Shown here: positions 1 to 6,801 of the stretch, piece after piece
Layout: each line of letters begins with the position of its first letter
Position numbering within the stretch: the stretch's first letter is position 1
Assembly: GCA_904393855.1 (NCBI GenBank)
Contig: CAJFNE010000046.1
Location: forward strand, 1 to 11,062
DNA from: an uncultured Oscillibacter sp.
GTDB taxonomy: Bacteria > Bacillota > Clostridia > Oscillospirales > Oscillospiraceae
DNA length: 11,062 nt
Reading direction: 5' to 3'
Made by a program: the position numbers and the translations under genes
Notes under the pieces: model-generated
Database searches by the model: none
Seen by the model: the letters and a program-made list of their open reading frames with translations, nothing else
Told to the model about the DNA's origin: nothing

Positions 1-3
1 TAT

Positions 4-80
4 GCGCCCGTAGCTCAGTTGGATAGAGTGTTAGACTCCGACTCTAAAGGTCGCTGGTTCGAATCCAGTCGGGCGTACCA
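4..80 (+). tRNA. tRNA-Arg (anticodon CCG)
   Basis: The cloverleaf is complete. The acceptor stem GCGCCCG pairs with CGGGCGT (the first pair is G-U). The D arm contains AGTTGGATA, the anticodon stem TTAGA/TCTAA encloses the loop CTCCGAC, the T loop is TTCGAAT, and the discriminator A is followed by an encoded CCA. The middle of the anticodon loop reads CCG, which decodes the arginine codon CGG. An intrinsic terminator follows at once. The promoter lies outside the window. Confidence 0.96.
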
Positions 81-117
81 AAACAAGAGGACATCCAAAA
101 GGATGTCCTTTTGTTTT
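80..117 (+). terminator. Intrinsic terminator of the tRNA gene
   Basis: A stem of about 17 bp (80-96 with 101-117, one G-T wobble) encloses an AAAA loop. Its core is AGGACATCC/GGATGTCCT, and it ends in a T-rich tract (TTTTGTTTT). It begins at the last base of the tRNA CCA, so it should define the 3' end of the tRNA precursor. Confidence 0.9.
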
Positions 118-124
118 GGACTCT

Positions 125-253
125 GGCCGCCGGAGGCGGCCTCCGCCCTCCGGTGATCCAAATACTCGGCGGAAGTGAATTCCGCCTGCGCCGAGGCTTT
201 GCCTGCGGCAAAACGCTCGTACGGCGCATTGGCACCGCCGGCCAGAAGGCCGG
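125..253. repeat. Cluster of GC-rich hairpins (REP-like)
   Basis: Four palindromes lie in tandem: 125-141 (GGCCGCC, loop GGA, GGCGGCC), 168-186 (GGCGGAA/TTCCGCC), 190-209 (a bulged stem around GCCGAGGC) and 238-253 (CCGGCC, loop AGAA, GGCCGG). Open frames across it give low-complexity translations with no recognisable domain and no ribosome binding site, so I treat it as non-coding. It may be a dispersed palindromic intergenic element. That reading is inferred from structure and was not tested against a genome. Confidence 0.4.
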
Positions 254-314
254 TTGGGTGGTTCTCCTGCAACGGTCCTGTCAATCTAAAATATCGATTT
301 TAACCGTCCCGCCC

Positions 315-354
315 AGTTCGTCGCAAGCGGCATATCGCTTGCGACGAGCTTTTT
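315..354 (+). terminator. Strong hairpin with T tract
   Basis: A stem of about 15 bp (315-329 with 336-350, one G-T wobble) has the loop GCATAT and is followed by TTTTT. It fits an intrinsic terminator reading rightward. No gene that it would terminate is visible between it and the tRNA, which already has a terminator. It may therefore end a short unidentified transcript or be part of the hairpin-rich element to its left. Confidence 0.6.
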
Positions 355-547
355 CATTTCTTTGCAAAACTCATCGCGCGCCCATGGAAGCTGCTCCTCG
401 CTTCCATGTTGGACCCGCTGTCGCTGGGCGCGCAGTTGGGAGACGCCCCGTGTGCGTTACCGTCTCGGGGAACGGAAACTCTCACGGTCCCCCACATACA
501 AAGAGGCGCCCGCATTTCCAGCTCCCCTTTTCATGATGCTTAATAGG
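355..547. other. Structured non-coding stretch, unassigned
   Basis: No credible gene is seen here. There is a nested structure in which an outer stem GCGCGCCC/GGGCGCGC (376-383 with 426-433) encloses a 9-bp hairpin CATGGAAGC/GCTTCCATG (383-391 with 400-408). To its right are competing short stems: GAGACG/CGTCTC at 440-445 and 461-466, and CCCCG/CGGGG at 446-450 and 466-470. With the terminator-like hairpin at 548-580 this could be a small structured RNA. I do not recognise a known RNA family, and the strand is uncertain. Confidence 0.3.
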
Positions 548-582
548 AACCGCCCCCTGTCGCGTAGACAGGGGGCGGTTTT
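548..582. terminator. Perfect 14-bp hairpin terminator
   Basis: AACCGCCCCCTGTC (548-561) pairs perfectly with 567-580 around the loop GCGTA. Rightward the stem runs into TTTT. Leftward it is followed by TTCCTATT, a poorer U tract. It lies between the leftward dctM end and the left non-coding region. It could stop rightward transcription, back up termination of the TRAP operon, or do both. Confidence 0.65.
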
Positions 583-598
583 GGCTGAAAATAATTTG

Positions 599-633
599 AA
601 AAAAACTTGGCTCCGTTACACCTCGGTTTCCAG
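599..633 (-). terminator. Weak terminator after dctM
   Basis: On the minus strand a seven-T run (599-605) follows an imperfect hairpin. TGG and CCG pair with CGG and CCA across an internal loop, within 606-633. It lies about 25-60 bases past the dctM stop, the right place for the end of the operon. The stem is poor, so the stronger palindrome at 548-580 may do most of the work. Confidence 0.35.
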
Positions 634-656
634 GCAGAGCTTTTCAGGGGCGGTCG

Positions 657-1940
657 TCAGCCGCCGGCCAGGCTGGGCAGGAACAGAACGATCTCGGGGA
701 TAAAGGTCACCAGCAGCAGGCCGATGAGCGCCAGGCCCAGATAGATAAATAGGTGCCTGTTGATGATGTCCTTCACCGTCATGCCCTCCACCAGGCGGGC
801 GCCCACGAAGAGGTTCACGCCCAGCGGCGGCGTCACCATGCCCATGCTGAGGTTCACCACCATCATGACGCCGAAGTGCACCAGGTCGATGTCAAAGGCC
901 TGGCAAATGGGCACGAAGATGGGCGAGACGATCAGGATGGCCGCGTTGGTCTCCATAAACGTGCCCATGAACAGCAGCAGGAGGTTGATCAGGAGCAGCA
1001 GGACGATCTTGTTGTCGGAGAGGCCGATGATGAACTGGGACATCTTCGTGGGGATGTTGGCCTGGGTCATCACGAAGCCGAAAGCCCCTGCCGCCGCCAC
1101 GATAAACATGACCATGGCGGAGGACACCGCGGAGTCCTTCATGATCTTGTAGACTTTCTTCCAGTTCAGCTCCCGGTAGAGGAAGAAGCCCACGATCAGA
1201 CCGTAGAGGCAGGCCACCGCGGCCGCCTCCGTGGGAGTGAAGATGCCGCCGTAGATGCCGCCCAGAATGATAATCGGCATCAGCAGGGACCAGATGCCCT
1301 CCAGGAAGCTCTTCCCCACCGCCCGCAGGCTGAACTTATGGGTGATGGGGACGTGCTTCTTGCCGTAAATGACGCCCCAGATGGACATCAGAATCACCAG
1401 CAGAATGCCGGGGAGGATGCCGCCGGTGAATACGTCGCCCGTGGAAGCGCCGGTGGTGACGGAGTAGGTCACCATGGGGATGCTGGGCGGGATGATGGTG
1501 CCCAGGAAGCCGGCCGTGGCGCAGGTGGTGACGGAGAACTTCTTGTCATAGCCCGCCTCGATCATGGCGGGAACCACGATGGAGCCGATGGCGATCACCG
1601 TGGCCGTGGCGGAGCCGGAGATGGCCCCCATGAAAGCCGAGGCCACGAACGCCACCACCGCCAGGCCGCCGGGCAGGTGGCCCACCAGGGAGTTGGCCAT
1701 ATTCACCAGCCGGCGGGACACACCGCCCTCCACCATCAGGCCGCCGGCGATCATGAAGAACGGCAGCGCCATCAGGGAGAAGGAGTCCATGCTGACGAAG
1801 ATGCGCTGGGGAATCACCATCAGGGATGTATTCGTGAACAGCGCCAGGGGGATCGTAGCCGCCGCCACCAGCGCCAGGGCGATGGGAAGCCCCAGGAACG
1901 CCACCACGAAGAAAATCAGGAACAGGGACAAACCCATCAT
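657..1940 (-). CDS. dctM: TRAP transporter large permease DctM
   Basis: This is the large membrane subunit of a tripartite ATP-independent periplasmic transporter. In this family it carries the ion-coupled translocation path for organic acids. The 427 residues are almost wholly hydrophobic, with about a dozen membrane segments, the usual family length. Family motifs are visible: GSATATVIAIGSIVVP (109-124), GTIIPPSIPMVTYS (147-160), GIFTPTEAAAVACLYG (232-247) and MVTPPLGVNLF (368-378). The start is the ATG at 1940. An AAGGAGGAGG ribosome binding site sits at 1948-1957, and the start overlaps the dctQ stop in an ATGA, so translation is probably coupled. A second ATG follows directly. It is the last gene of the operon. 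The family is certain; the substrate cannot be read from this subunit. Confidence 0.95.
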   Translation of the reverse strand: MMGLSLFLIFFVVAFLGLPIALALVAAATIPLALFTNTSLMVIPQRIFVSMDSFSLMALPFFMIAGGLMVEGGVSRRLVNMANSLVGHLPGGLAVVAFVASAFMGAISGSATATVIAIGSIVVPAMIEAGYDKKFSVTTCATAGFLGTIIPPSIPMVTYSVTTGASTGDVFTGGILPGILLVILMSIWGVIYGKKHVPITHKFSLRAVGKSFLEGIWSLLMPIIILGGIYGGIFTPTEAAAVACLYGLIVGFFLYRELNWKKVYKIMKDSAVSSAMVMFIVAAAGAFGFVMTQANIPTKMSQFIIGLSDNKIVLLLLINLLLLFMGTFMETNAAILIVSPIFVPICQAFDIDLVHFGVMMVVNLSMGMVTPPLGVNLFVGARLVEGMTVKDIINRHLFIYLGLALIGLLLVTFIPEIVLFLPSLAGG

Positions 1941-2431
1941 ATCAGCACCTCCTCCTTATTGTCCACGCCCTTGATCACATCCACCAGGTCCTGGATGCTG
2001 CGGACGGCGCTGAGGCCGAAGCCCAGCGGCAGCGCCAGGTAGATGATGTAGAAGGGAATCCGCAGCATGGGCGAGACGTTGCCGGTGCGGATCGCGCTCT
2101 GGATGAACACGATGGAGATGATGGTCAGGAATACGAACATGACGATCATCATCAGGGTGCTGAAGATCTCCAGCGCCCGCTGCAGCTTCTTAGGCGCCAT
2201 GGAGACGAAAATGTCAATGCCCAGATGGGCCTTCTGCCGGGTGGCAATGGAGATGCCCAGCATGGTGGACCACACCATCAGGTACCGCGCCGCCTCCTCC
2301 GACCAGATGATCGGGGACTGCAGCACATAGCGGAAAAACACAGCCACGAGGGTGATGACAGTCATGGCGCTCAGGCCGACCACCGCGATCAGTTCCTCGA
2401 CTTTGCTGACGATCTTGTCCAGCGTTTTCAT
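1937..2431 (-). CDS. dctQ: TRAP transporter small permease DctQ
   Basis: This is the small membrane subunit that pairs with DctM in TRAP transporters. It has 164 residues with four hydrophobic segments (roughly 13-36, 48-64, 88-111 and 124-146). The family signature is clear: FRYVLQSPIIWSEEAARY at 33-50, followed by the MVW...LG...HLGID pattern (52-73). The ATG at 2431 has the ribosome binding site AAAGGAGC just upstream. Its 3' end overlaps dctM by 4 bases. The gap to dctP (105 bp) is longer than the other gaps in the operon and contains a 10-bp hairpin. The ribosome binding site can also pair with a complementary hexamer upstream, so expression relative to dctP may be set after transcription. 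Confidence 0.93.
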   Translation of the reverse strand: MKTLDKIVSKVEELIAVVGLSAMTVITLVAVFFRYVLQSPIIWSEEAARYLMVWSTMLGISIATRQKAHLGIDIFVSMAPKKLQRALEIFSTLMMIVMFVFLTIISIVFIQSAIRTGNVSPMLRIPFYIIYLALPLGFGLSAVRSIQDLVDVIKGVDNKEEVLI

Positions 2432-2436
2432 ACACT

Positions 2437-2469
2437 GCTCCTTTCTCGGATCTCCGATTTTTTAGGAGC
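2437..2469 (-). promoter_or_regulatory. Possible sequestered RBS of dctQ
   Basis: On the mRNA strand GCTCCT (2469-2464) is the exact complement of the dctQ ribosome binding site AGGAGC (2442-2437). A small palindrome TCGGATCTCCGA lies between them. The two could form a 6-bp stem hiding the site, or yield to the alternative CTCC/GGAG pairing. This is a structural inference only. Confidence 0.35.
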
Positions 2470-2498
2470 GGGGTGCCCCGGATGCTCAGGGCACCCCG
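2469..2498 (-). promoter_or_regulatory. Intercistronic hairpin between dctP and dctQ
   Basis: A perfect 10-bp stem (2469-2478 with 2489-2498, core GGGTGCCC/GGGCACCC) has a 10-base loop. On the minus strand it is followed by A-rich sequence, not U, so it is unlikely to be a full terminator. It probably stabilises the upstream mRNA or partly attenuates it. Many transporter operons use such a structure to make more binding protein than permease. Confidence 0.6.
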
Positions 2499-2536
2499 CC
2501 CGCGCGGGAAATACTGGCTTGCGGAAAACGCTGTCC

Positions 2537-3556
2537 TCAATAGTCGTTCTGCACAGCAGCAATCCGGTCCGCGCCGATCTGCTCCGCGAACTGGTCGTAC
2601 ACAGCGTCCCAGCAGGCGTCGCGGAAGGCCTCCTGATCGGGGTGGGTGATCTCATAGCCCTCGTCCTCCAGGTTCTGGAGGAACTGGTTCACCTGGTCGC
2701 CGTTGGTCTGGATCTGGTACTCCGTGGCCTCGGCGGCGGCCTCCAGGATGATGTTCTGGATATCCTCGGGCAGGCTGTTGAATCGGCCGGCGTTCATGAT
2801 CAGGGGCGCCGTCACATAGAACTCGCTGCTGGTGGAGATGTAGGGCGCCACCTCCTGGATGTTGGCGGTGTACATGGAGGTGATGGCCACGCTGACGCCG
2901 TCCACGGTGCCGTTCTGGATGGCGGAGTACACCTCGCTCCAGCCCATGGTCACCGGGGCCACACCCAGGGCCTGATAGGCCGCGATGTGGATGGGGTTAT
3001 TGTTGGCGCGGATGCGCAGCCCCTCCACGTCGGCCGGCGTCTCAATGGGGCGCTGGTTGTTCCAGATGCAGAAGAAGCCAGCTTCCCAGTTGGCAAGGCC
3101 CTTGATGCCCAGGGGCTCCAGGGCGTCCAGGCACTCCTGGCCGATCTCGCCGGTGATGACGCTGCGGGCGTGCTCCTCATCCCGGAACAGGTAGGGCAGG
3201 TCAAACAGGGAGTACACATCGGTGAAGGACGCCAGGTTGCCGGAGTTGATCAGCGCCATGTCCACGGTGCCCATGACGACGCCCTCTGTCAGGTCCGACT
3301 CGTTGCCCAGCTGGCCGCTGGGGAAAATCTCCAGGGTAATGCGGCCGTCACTCTTCTCGCTCAGAAGCTCCGCGAATTTCTGGAGACCCAGGTGATAGGA
3401 GTGGTCCGTCGTCACCACGTGTCCCACCTGGAACGTATAGGTCTCCTCGCCGTCACTGCTTTCGCCGTTGGACGTTTCCCCTCCGCAGCCGGCGGAAACG
3501 GTCAGCACCATACAGAGGGAGAGAATCAATGCGCCTAGTTTTTTCATCTTTTTCAT
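2537..3556 (-). CDS. dctP: TRAP substrate-binding lipoprotein DctP
   Basis: This is the extracytoplasmic receptor that captures the substrate for DctQM. The N-terminus KKMKKLGALILSL is a signal peptide, followed by a lipoprotein-type cleavage region VSAGC with Cys24, so the protein is probably lipid-anchored on the outer face. Family features include FPSGQLGNESD (78-88), the GLRIRA segment (179-184), whose conserved Arg normally binds the substrate carboxylate, and GWSEVYSAIQNGTVDG (205-220). I chose the ATG at 3556 (339 residues) because AAAGGGGAAG lies directly upstream. A TTG at 3583 would add nine residues but has no comparable site. The gene follows the PEBP-like gene by 48 bp. DctP receptors bind many acids (C4-dicarboxylates, keto and hydroxy acids, sugar acids); the exact ligand is unknown. 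Confidence 0.94.
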   Translation of the reverse strand: MKKMKKLGALILSLCMVLTVSAGCGGETSNGESSDGEETYTFQVGHVVTTDHSYHLGLQKFAELLSEKSDGRITLEIFPSGQLGNESDLTEGVVMGTVDMALINSGNLASFTDVYSLFDLPYLFRDEEHARSVITGEIGQECLDALEPLGIKGLANWEAGFFCIWNNQRPIETPADVEGLRIRANNNPIHIAAYQALGVAPVTMGWSEVYSAIQNGTVDGVSVAITSMYTANIQEVAPYISTSSEFYVTAPLIMNAGRFNSLPEDIQNIILEAAAEATEYQIQTNGDQVNQFLQNLEDEGYEITHPDQEAFRDACWDAVYDQFAEQIGADRIAAVQNDY

Positions 3557-3590
3557 GGTTTTCTTCCCCTTTCTATTCTTCAATGGAATT

Positions 3591-3608
3591 CTGAGAGCCG
3601 GTTCTCAG
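3591..3608 (-). promoter_or_regulatory. Small hairpin over the PEBP-like gene stop
   Basis: CTGAGA (3591-3596) and TCTCAG (3603-3608) form a 6-bp stem with a 6-base loop. It includes the stop codon of the upstream gene and lies about 25 bases before the dctP ribosome binding site. It has no U tract. It could be a processing or coupling element, or chance. Confidence 0.3.
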
Positions 3609-4108
3609 TTGGTGTAAATCCCCCGGAGGGTCGCGCTGTCCAGGATATGGCCCTCCATGGCGCGATACAGCTCGTTCATCCAGAAGCCCTCGGTCAGGTC
3701 CAGCGCCGTGTCCAGCGCGTAGACATGGAGCTCATAGATGTGGGGGCGGTCCGGCGGTCCCATGCCGCCGTAGCAGCAGCACGCCTCCGGCGGCAGGCTG
3801 CCGCCCTGGACGCTGGTCCAGCTGTTCAGCCCCTGCACGAAAGCGGGGTGACGGCTGCTGGCGTCCTCCTCCACCCGGGTGTCCGCCAGGTTGCACCCCG
3901 TCCAGTGGATCCAGGAGAATCCCCGGGTAACGGGCACCGCGTCCTTGTCCTCCAGTACGAAAGCATAGGAGCGGGCACCCGCAGGCGGGTCCAGAATCTC
4001 AAAGGGCAGGGAGCGGGAGGGCACGCCGTGGGCGCTGAACTGGGTCCCCCGCTTGCCGTAGGCGTCCTGGATCACCCCGTCCACGATCCCCTCGCTGATG
4101 ACTCGCAT
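3605..4108 (-). CDS. YbhB/YbcL-like PEBP family protein
   Basis: The 167-residue protein belongs to the bacterial Raf-kinase-inhibitor-like (phosphatidylethanolamine-binding protein) family, which has a small beta fold with an anion-binding pocket. Visible signatures are the first conserved region YAFVLEDKDAVP...SWIHW (48-69, with Asp54, Asp56 and His68) and the second, YGGMGPPDRPHIYEL (113-127, with His123). Length is normal, and no signal peptide is seen, so it is probably cytoplasmic. The ATG at 4108 has an AGGGG ribosome binding site, and only 12 bp separate it from the alcohol dehydrogenase stop. Bacterial members have no firmly established biochemical role. Its place inside a catabolic operon suggests a link to the pathway, perhaps binding a substrate or product anion, but that is speculation. 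Confidence 0.88.
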   Translation of the reverse strand: MRVISEGIVDGVIQDAYGKRGTQFSAHGVPSRSLPFEILDPPAGARSYAFVLEDKDAVPVTRGFSWIHWTGCNLADTRVEEDASSRHPAFVQGLNSWTSVQGGSLPPEACCCYGGMGPPDRPHIYELHVYALDTALDLTEGFWMNELYRAMEGHILDSATLRGIYTN

Positions 4109-4120
4109 GGGTGTCCCCTC

Positions 4121-5278
4121 TTACAGGGCCTTCCGGAAGATCTCCCGGATCTCCGGATCGGTCAGCTGATAGGTGGAGTGGCCCATAACCCGAGTCTGGG
4201 TGTCGGTCTCCGCCACCAGATCGTCCAGGTCCGCCTCCGTGACGCCGAACTCCCGCAGGGGGATCAGGCAGCCCACGTCGGACACCAGAGCGGTAATGGC
4301 CTCCGCCACGGCGTCCAGCGCCTCCCGGTCGGAGAGGCCCTCGGTGTTGACGCCCATGGCGTCGCCGATCCGCCGCACTTTCTCCAACTCCGCCAGGCCC
4401 ACCACCGGGAAAGTGTAGGGCAGCAGCACCGCGTTGGAGAGACCGTGTCCCACGTGGAACTTGGCGCCCAGGGCAAAGGCCAGGCCGTGGTTGGCGGCGG
4501 CACCGTCCGTCAGGTTCATCACATAGCCGCCGATGGTGCTGGCATAGCTCATCCAGTACCGGGCCTCCTGGTTCTTTCCGTCGGCCACCGCCTTGCGCAG
4601 GTACTTGGAGATCACCCGGATGCCCTCCAGGCAGATGGTGTCGCAGAAGGGAGAGGCGTTGGTGGAGAGGAAGCTCTCCAGGTGGTGGCAGAAAGCGTCC
4701 AGGCCCACGGCGGCGGTCACTTTCCGGGGGCAGCTCAGGGTCAGCAGGGGGTCCACCAGGGCGATGTTGGCGGAGATGTTCTGATCCACCACGCCCGCCT
4801 TGGAGCCATTTACCAGCATGATGGAGAACACGGAGACCTCCGAGCCGGTGCCGGCGTTGGTGGGCATCAGGATCAGGGGATCGCAGCGGTTGGGCACCTT
4901 GTCGATGCCCGTGTAATCCGCGTAGGACCCGCCGTTGGTCACCAGCATGGCGGCCGCCTTGGCCACGTCGATGGCGCTGCCGCCGCCGATACCAACCACG
5001 CCGTCGCAGCCGTTGTCCTTGTAGACCTGCAGGGCGGCGGTGACGTTCTCCTCCGGCGGCTCCGGCAGCACGTCGCTGTAGACGGCGAAGCTGACGCCGT
5101 AGGCTTTGGCCTCCTCCTCCATCTTTTCGATGACGCCCAGGCCCAGGATCACGGAGTCCGTCACCAGCAGGGCCTTGGTGACATTGAGCTTTTTCAGGTA
5201 CATACCGAGCTTGGCGGACACGCCGTTCTCAATTACCAGCTGGGTGGGGCTTTTAAAGACGATCTTCATTTCCTGCAT
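4121..5278 (-). CDS. Iron-containing alcohol dehydrogenase
   Basis: This is a group III (Fe-type) NAD(P)-dependent alcohol dehydrogenase of 385 residues, a full-length family member. The nucleotide-binding half carries VVGIGGGSAIDVAKA (94-108) and MPTNAGTGSEVS (138-149). The four metal ligands of the family can be placed: Asp194 and His198 (GLDAFCH), His264 (NHGLAFALG) and His278 (GHGLSNAVLLP). The extra conserved His, four residues after the third ligand in FucO-type enzymes, is Phe268 here. It starts at the ATG 5278, 24 bp after the CoA transferase gene, with a modest AGCAGGTG site. Together with the acylating aldehyde dehydrogenase it would interconvert an aldehyde and an alcohol or hydroxy acid. 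Candidates by context are 4-hydroxybutyrate-, mevalonate- or sulfoacetaldehyde-type substrates; none is proven. Confidence 0.93.
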   Translation of the reverse strand: MQEMKIVFKSPTQLVIENGVSAKLGMYLKKLNVTKALLVTDSVILGLGVIEKMEEEAKAYGVSFAVYSDVLPEPPEENVTAALQVYKDNGCDGVVGIGGGSAIDVAKAAAMLVTNGGSYADYTGIDKVPNRCDPLILMPTNAGTGSEVSVFSIMLVNGSKAGVVDQNISANIALVDPLLTLSCPRKVTAAVGLDAFCHHLESFLSTNASPFCDTICLEGIRVISKYLRKAVADGKNQEARYWMSYASTIGGYVMNLTDGAAANHGLAFALGAKFHVGHGLSNAVLLPYTFPVVGLAELEKVRRIGDAMGVNTEGLSDREALDAVAEAITALVSDVGCLIPLREFGVTEADLDDLVAETDTQTRVMGHSTYQLTDPEIREIFRKAL

Positions 5279-5302
5279 AAGAATACACCTGCTTTCTTTC
5301 CA

Positions 5303-6796
5303 TTAAATTTGTTCCAGCATGGACCCCGTCTCCTGCAGACGGATGTGCCAGGCGAATGCCTCCCGCAGGAGCTGGGGATGATGGCCGCCCGCCTCCCGGA
5401 CGGCCTTTTCCAGATAGGCCCGCAGGGGCTCCCGGTAGTGGGGGCCGGCGCAGTGTTCGATGATGCACCGGGCCCGCTCCACGTCATCTTTCCCCCGCAG
5501 ATCCGCCACGCCCTGGTCGGTGACCACCACGTCCACATCGTGCTCGCTGATGTCCTGGTGGGTCACCATGGGCACGATGGTGGAGATGGCGCCGCCCTTG
5601 GTCTCGGCGGTGAACAGCATCACGGAGAGCCCGGCATTGGAGGCAAAGCCCGCGCCGCCGCCCAAACCGTTCACCACCTTCGTCCCGGCCACGTGGCTGC
5701 TGTTGACGTTGCCGTACATATCCATCTCGATGCCGCTGTTCAGGGTGATCAGCCCCAGGCGGCTGACTGCCTCCGCGCTGTTGGTGACATCCGTGTTCCG
5801 GATGACCACCCGCTCCCGGAACAGGTCCGGCTGCTCCTCCAGCAGCTGGATCACCCGGGGCGTCATCTGGATGGAGCCGGTAGAGGCCGCCGCGGCCCTG
5901 CTGCTGGCCAGCAGCTCCATGTTGGCCTCCTGCAGCACGCCGCAGAAGAACTGGAGGTTCTCAAACTTTGATTCGCCCAGCTTCCGGACAATGGCCGCGG
6001 CCATACCGCCGAAGCCGGTCTGGATGGGCGGCAGGACGCCGCCGGGCATCCGGGGGACCTCCCGGGAGAGGAAGTCCAGCAGATGCTCCGCCACCCGCTC
6101 CATGGCGGGCCGGGGCTCCGCCGGAGGCGGCGTCTCATCCAGCTCGTCGGAACGGACGATGTACCGGATCTTCTCCGGATCGATCCGGATGTACGGCGTG
6201 CCGATCCGCTGCTCCACCCGGGTCAGGGGGATGGGCCGGCGGTCCGGCGGGAAGCCCGGCAGGAAGATATCGTGCATGCCTTCCAGGGTCAGGGGCTGAG
6301 CCAGGTTGATCTCCACGATCACGCTTTTGGCCCGCTCCAGGAAGTGAGGCACCATCCCCACGGAGGAGGTGGGTACCAGGTACCCCTCCTCCGTGATGCG
6401 CAGAGCCTCCACCACTGCCACGTCGATGTCACCAAAAGCGCCGTCCCGGGTCAGGCGGGGCATTTTGCTCATCTGCTGCTCCACATAGGGGACCTGTCGG
6501 GCGTTCACCTGCTTGGCCAGCACCTTGCTCTCGATCAGCGGCGCCCGCCAGGAGATGAGTCCCTCCTCCCCCAGCAGGGTGTCCAGGGGGCCGTCGTTGG
6601 CGCCGGACAGCAGCCGGATCTGGAAATCCTCACCGCTCTGCTTTCGGGCCACCAGCGCCCGAGCCACCGCCTTGGGGTAGCCGGCGTTGGTATACCCCCC
6701 TACCGCCACGGTCATGCCGTCCCGGATGCAGGCGGCCGCCTCCGCGGCACTGACCACCCGGTCCCGGAGCCGGGCGCATGCAATGCGCTCATCCAT
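5303..6796 (-). CDS. Cat1/acetyl-CoA hydrolase-type CoA transferase
   Basis: The 497-residue protein aligns along its length with the succinyl-CoA:acetate CoA-transferase and acetyl-CoA hydrolase family, which moves CoA between carboxylic acids. Signatures are VIVEINLAQPLTLEGMHDI (159-177), a glycine-rich GFGGMAAAIVRKL (261-273), GIEMDMYGNVNSSHVAGTK (355-373), NGLGGGAGFASNAG (376-389), IVPMVTHQDISEHDVDVVVT (407-426) and DQGVADLRG (427-435). In characterised relatives the catalytic glutamate sits in a motif like YSEVLQD. Here that segment reads FCGVLQE, so residue 286 is Gly. The enzyme may therefore not form the usual glutamyl-CoA intermediate. The start ATG lies 5 bp past the aldehyde dehydrogenase stop without a clear ribosome binding site, suggesting coupled translation. 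It presumably activates or hydrolyses the pathway acid, but the chemistry is open. Confidence 0.88.
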   Translation of the reverse strand: MDERIACARLRDRVVSAAEAAACIRDGMTVAVGGYTNAGYPKAVARALVARKQSGEDFQIRLLSGANDGPLDTLLGEEGLISWRAPLIESKVLAKQVNARQVPYVEQQMSKMPRLTRDGAFGDIDVAVVEALRITEEGYLVPTSSVGMVPHFLERAKSVIVEINLAQPLTLEGMHDIFLPGFPPDRRPIPLTRVEQRIGTPYIRIDPEKIRYIVRSDELDETPPPAEPRPAMERVAEHLLDFLSREVPRMPGGVLPPIQTGFGGMAAAIVRKLGESKFENLQFFCGVLQEANMELLASSRAAAASTGSIQMTPRVIQLLEEQPDLFRERVVIRNTDVTNSAEAVSRLGLITLNSGIEMDMYGNVNSSHVAGTKVVNGLGGGAGFASNAGLSVMLFTAETKGGAISTIVPMVTHQDISEHDVDVVVTDQGVADLRGKDDVERARCIIEHCAGPHYREPLRAYLEKAVREAGGHHPQLLREAFAWHIRLQETGSMLEQI

Positions 6797-6801
6797 GTCC
6801 G

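Noticed and set aside
4..80. tRNA-Arg as an attachment site for an integrated element
   Set aside because: No integrase gene is present, and I saw no second copy of the tRNA 3' end in the window.
15..284. Minus-strand open frames across the tRNA, ending in RPLESESNTLSN-like or DWIRTSDL-like peptides
   Set aside because: These peptides are antisense translations of the tRNA gene and recur in databases as artefacts. There is no ribosome binding site.
753..2042. Long plus-strand frame rich in His, Asp, Gly and Gln, opposite dctM
   Set aside because: It is a mirror of GC-rich codons in a clear TRAP permease gene, with low-complexity composition and no known domain. The same holds for the long plus-strand frames opposite the operon at 2225-3538, 3647-5971 and 6083-7596.
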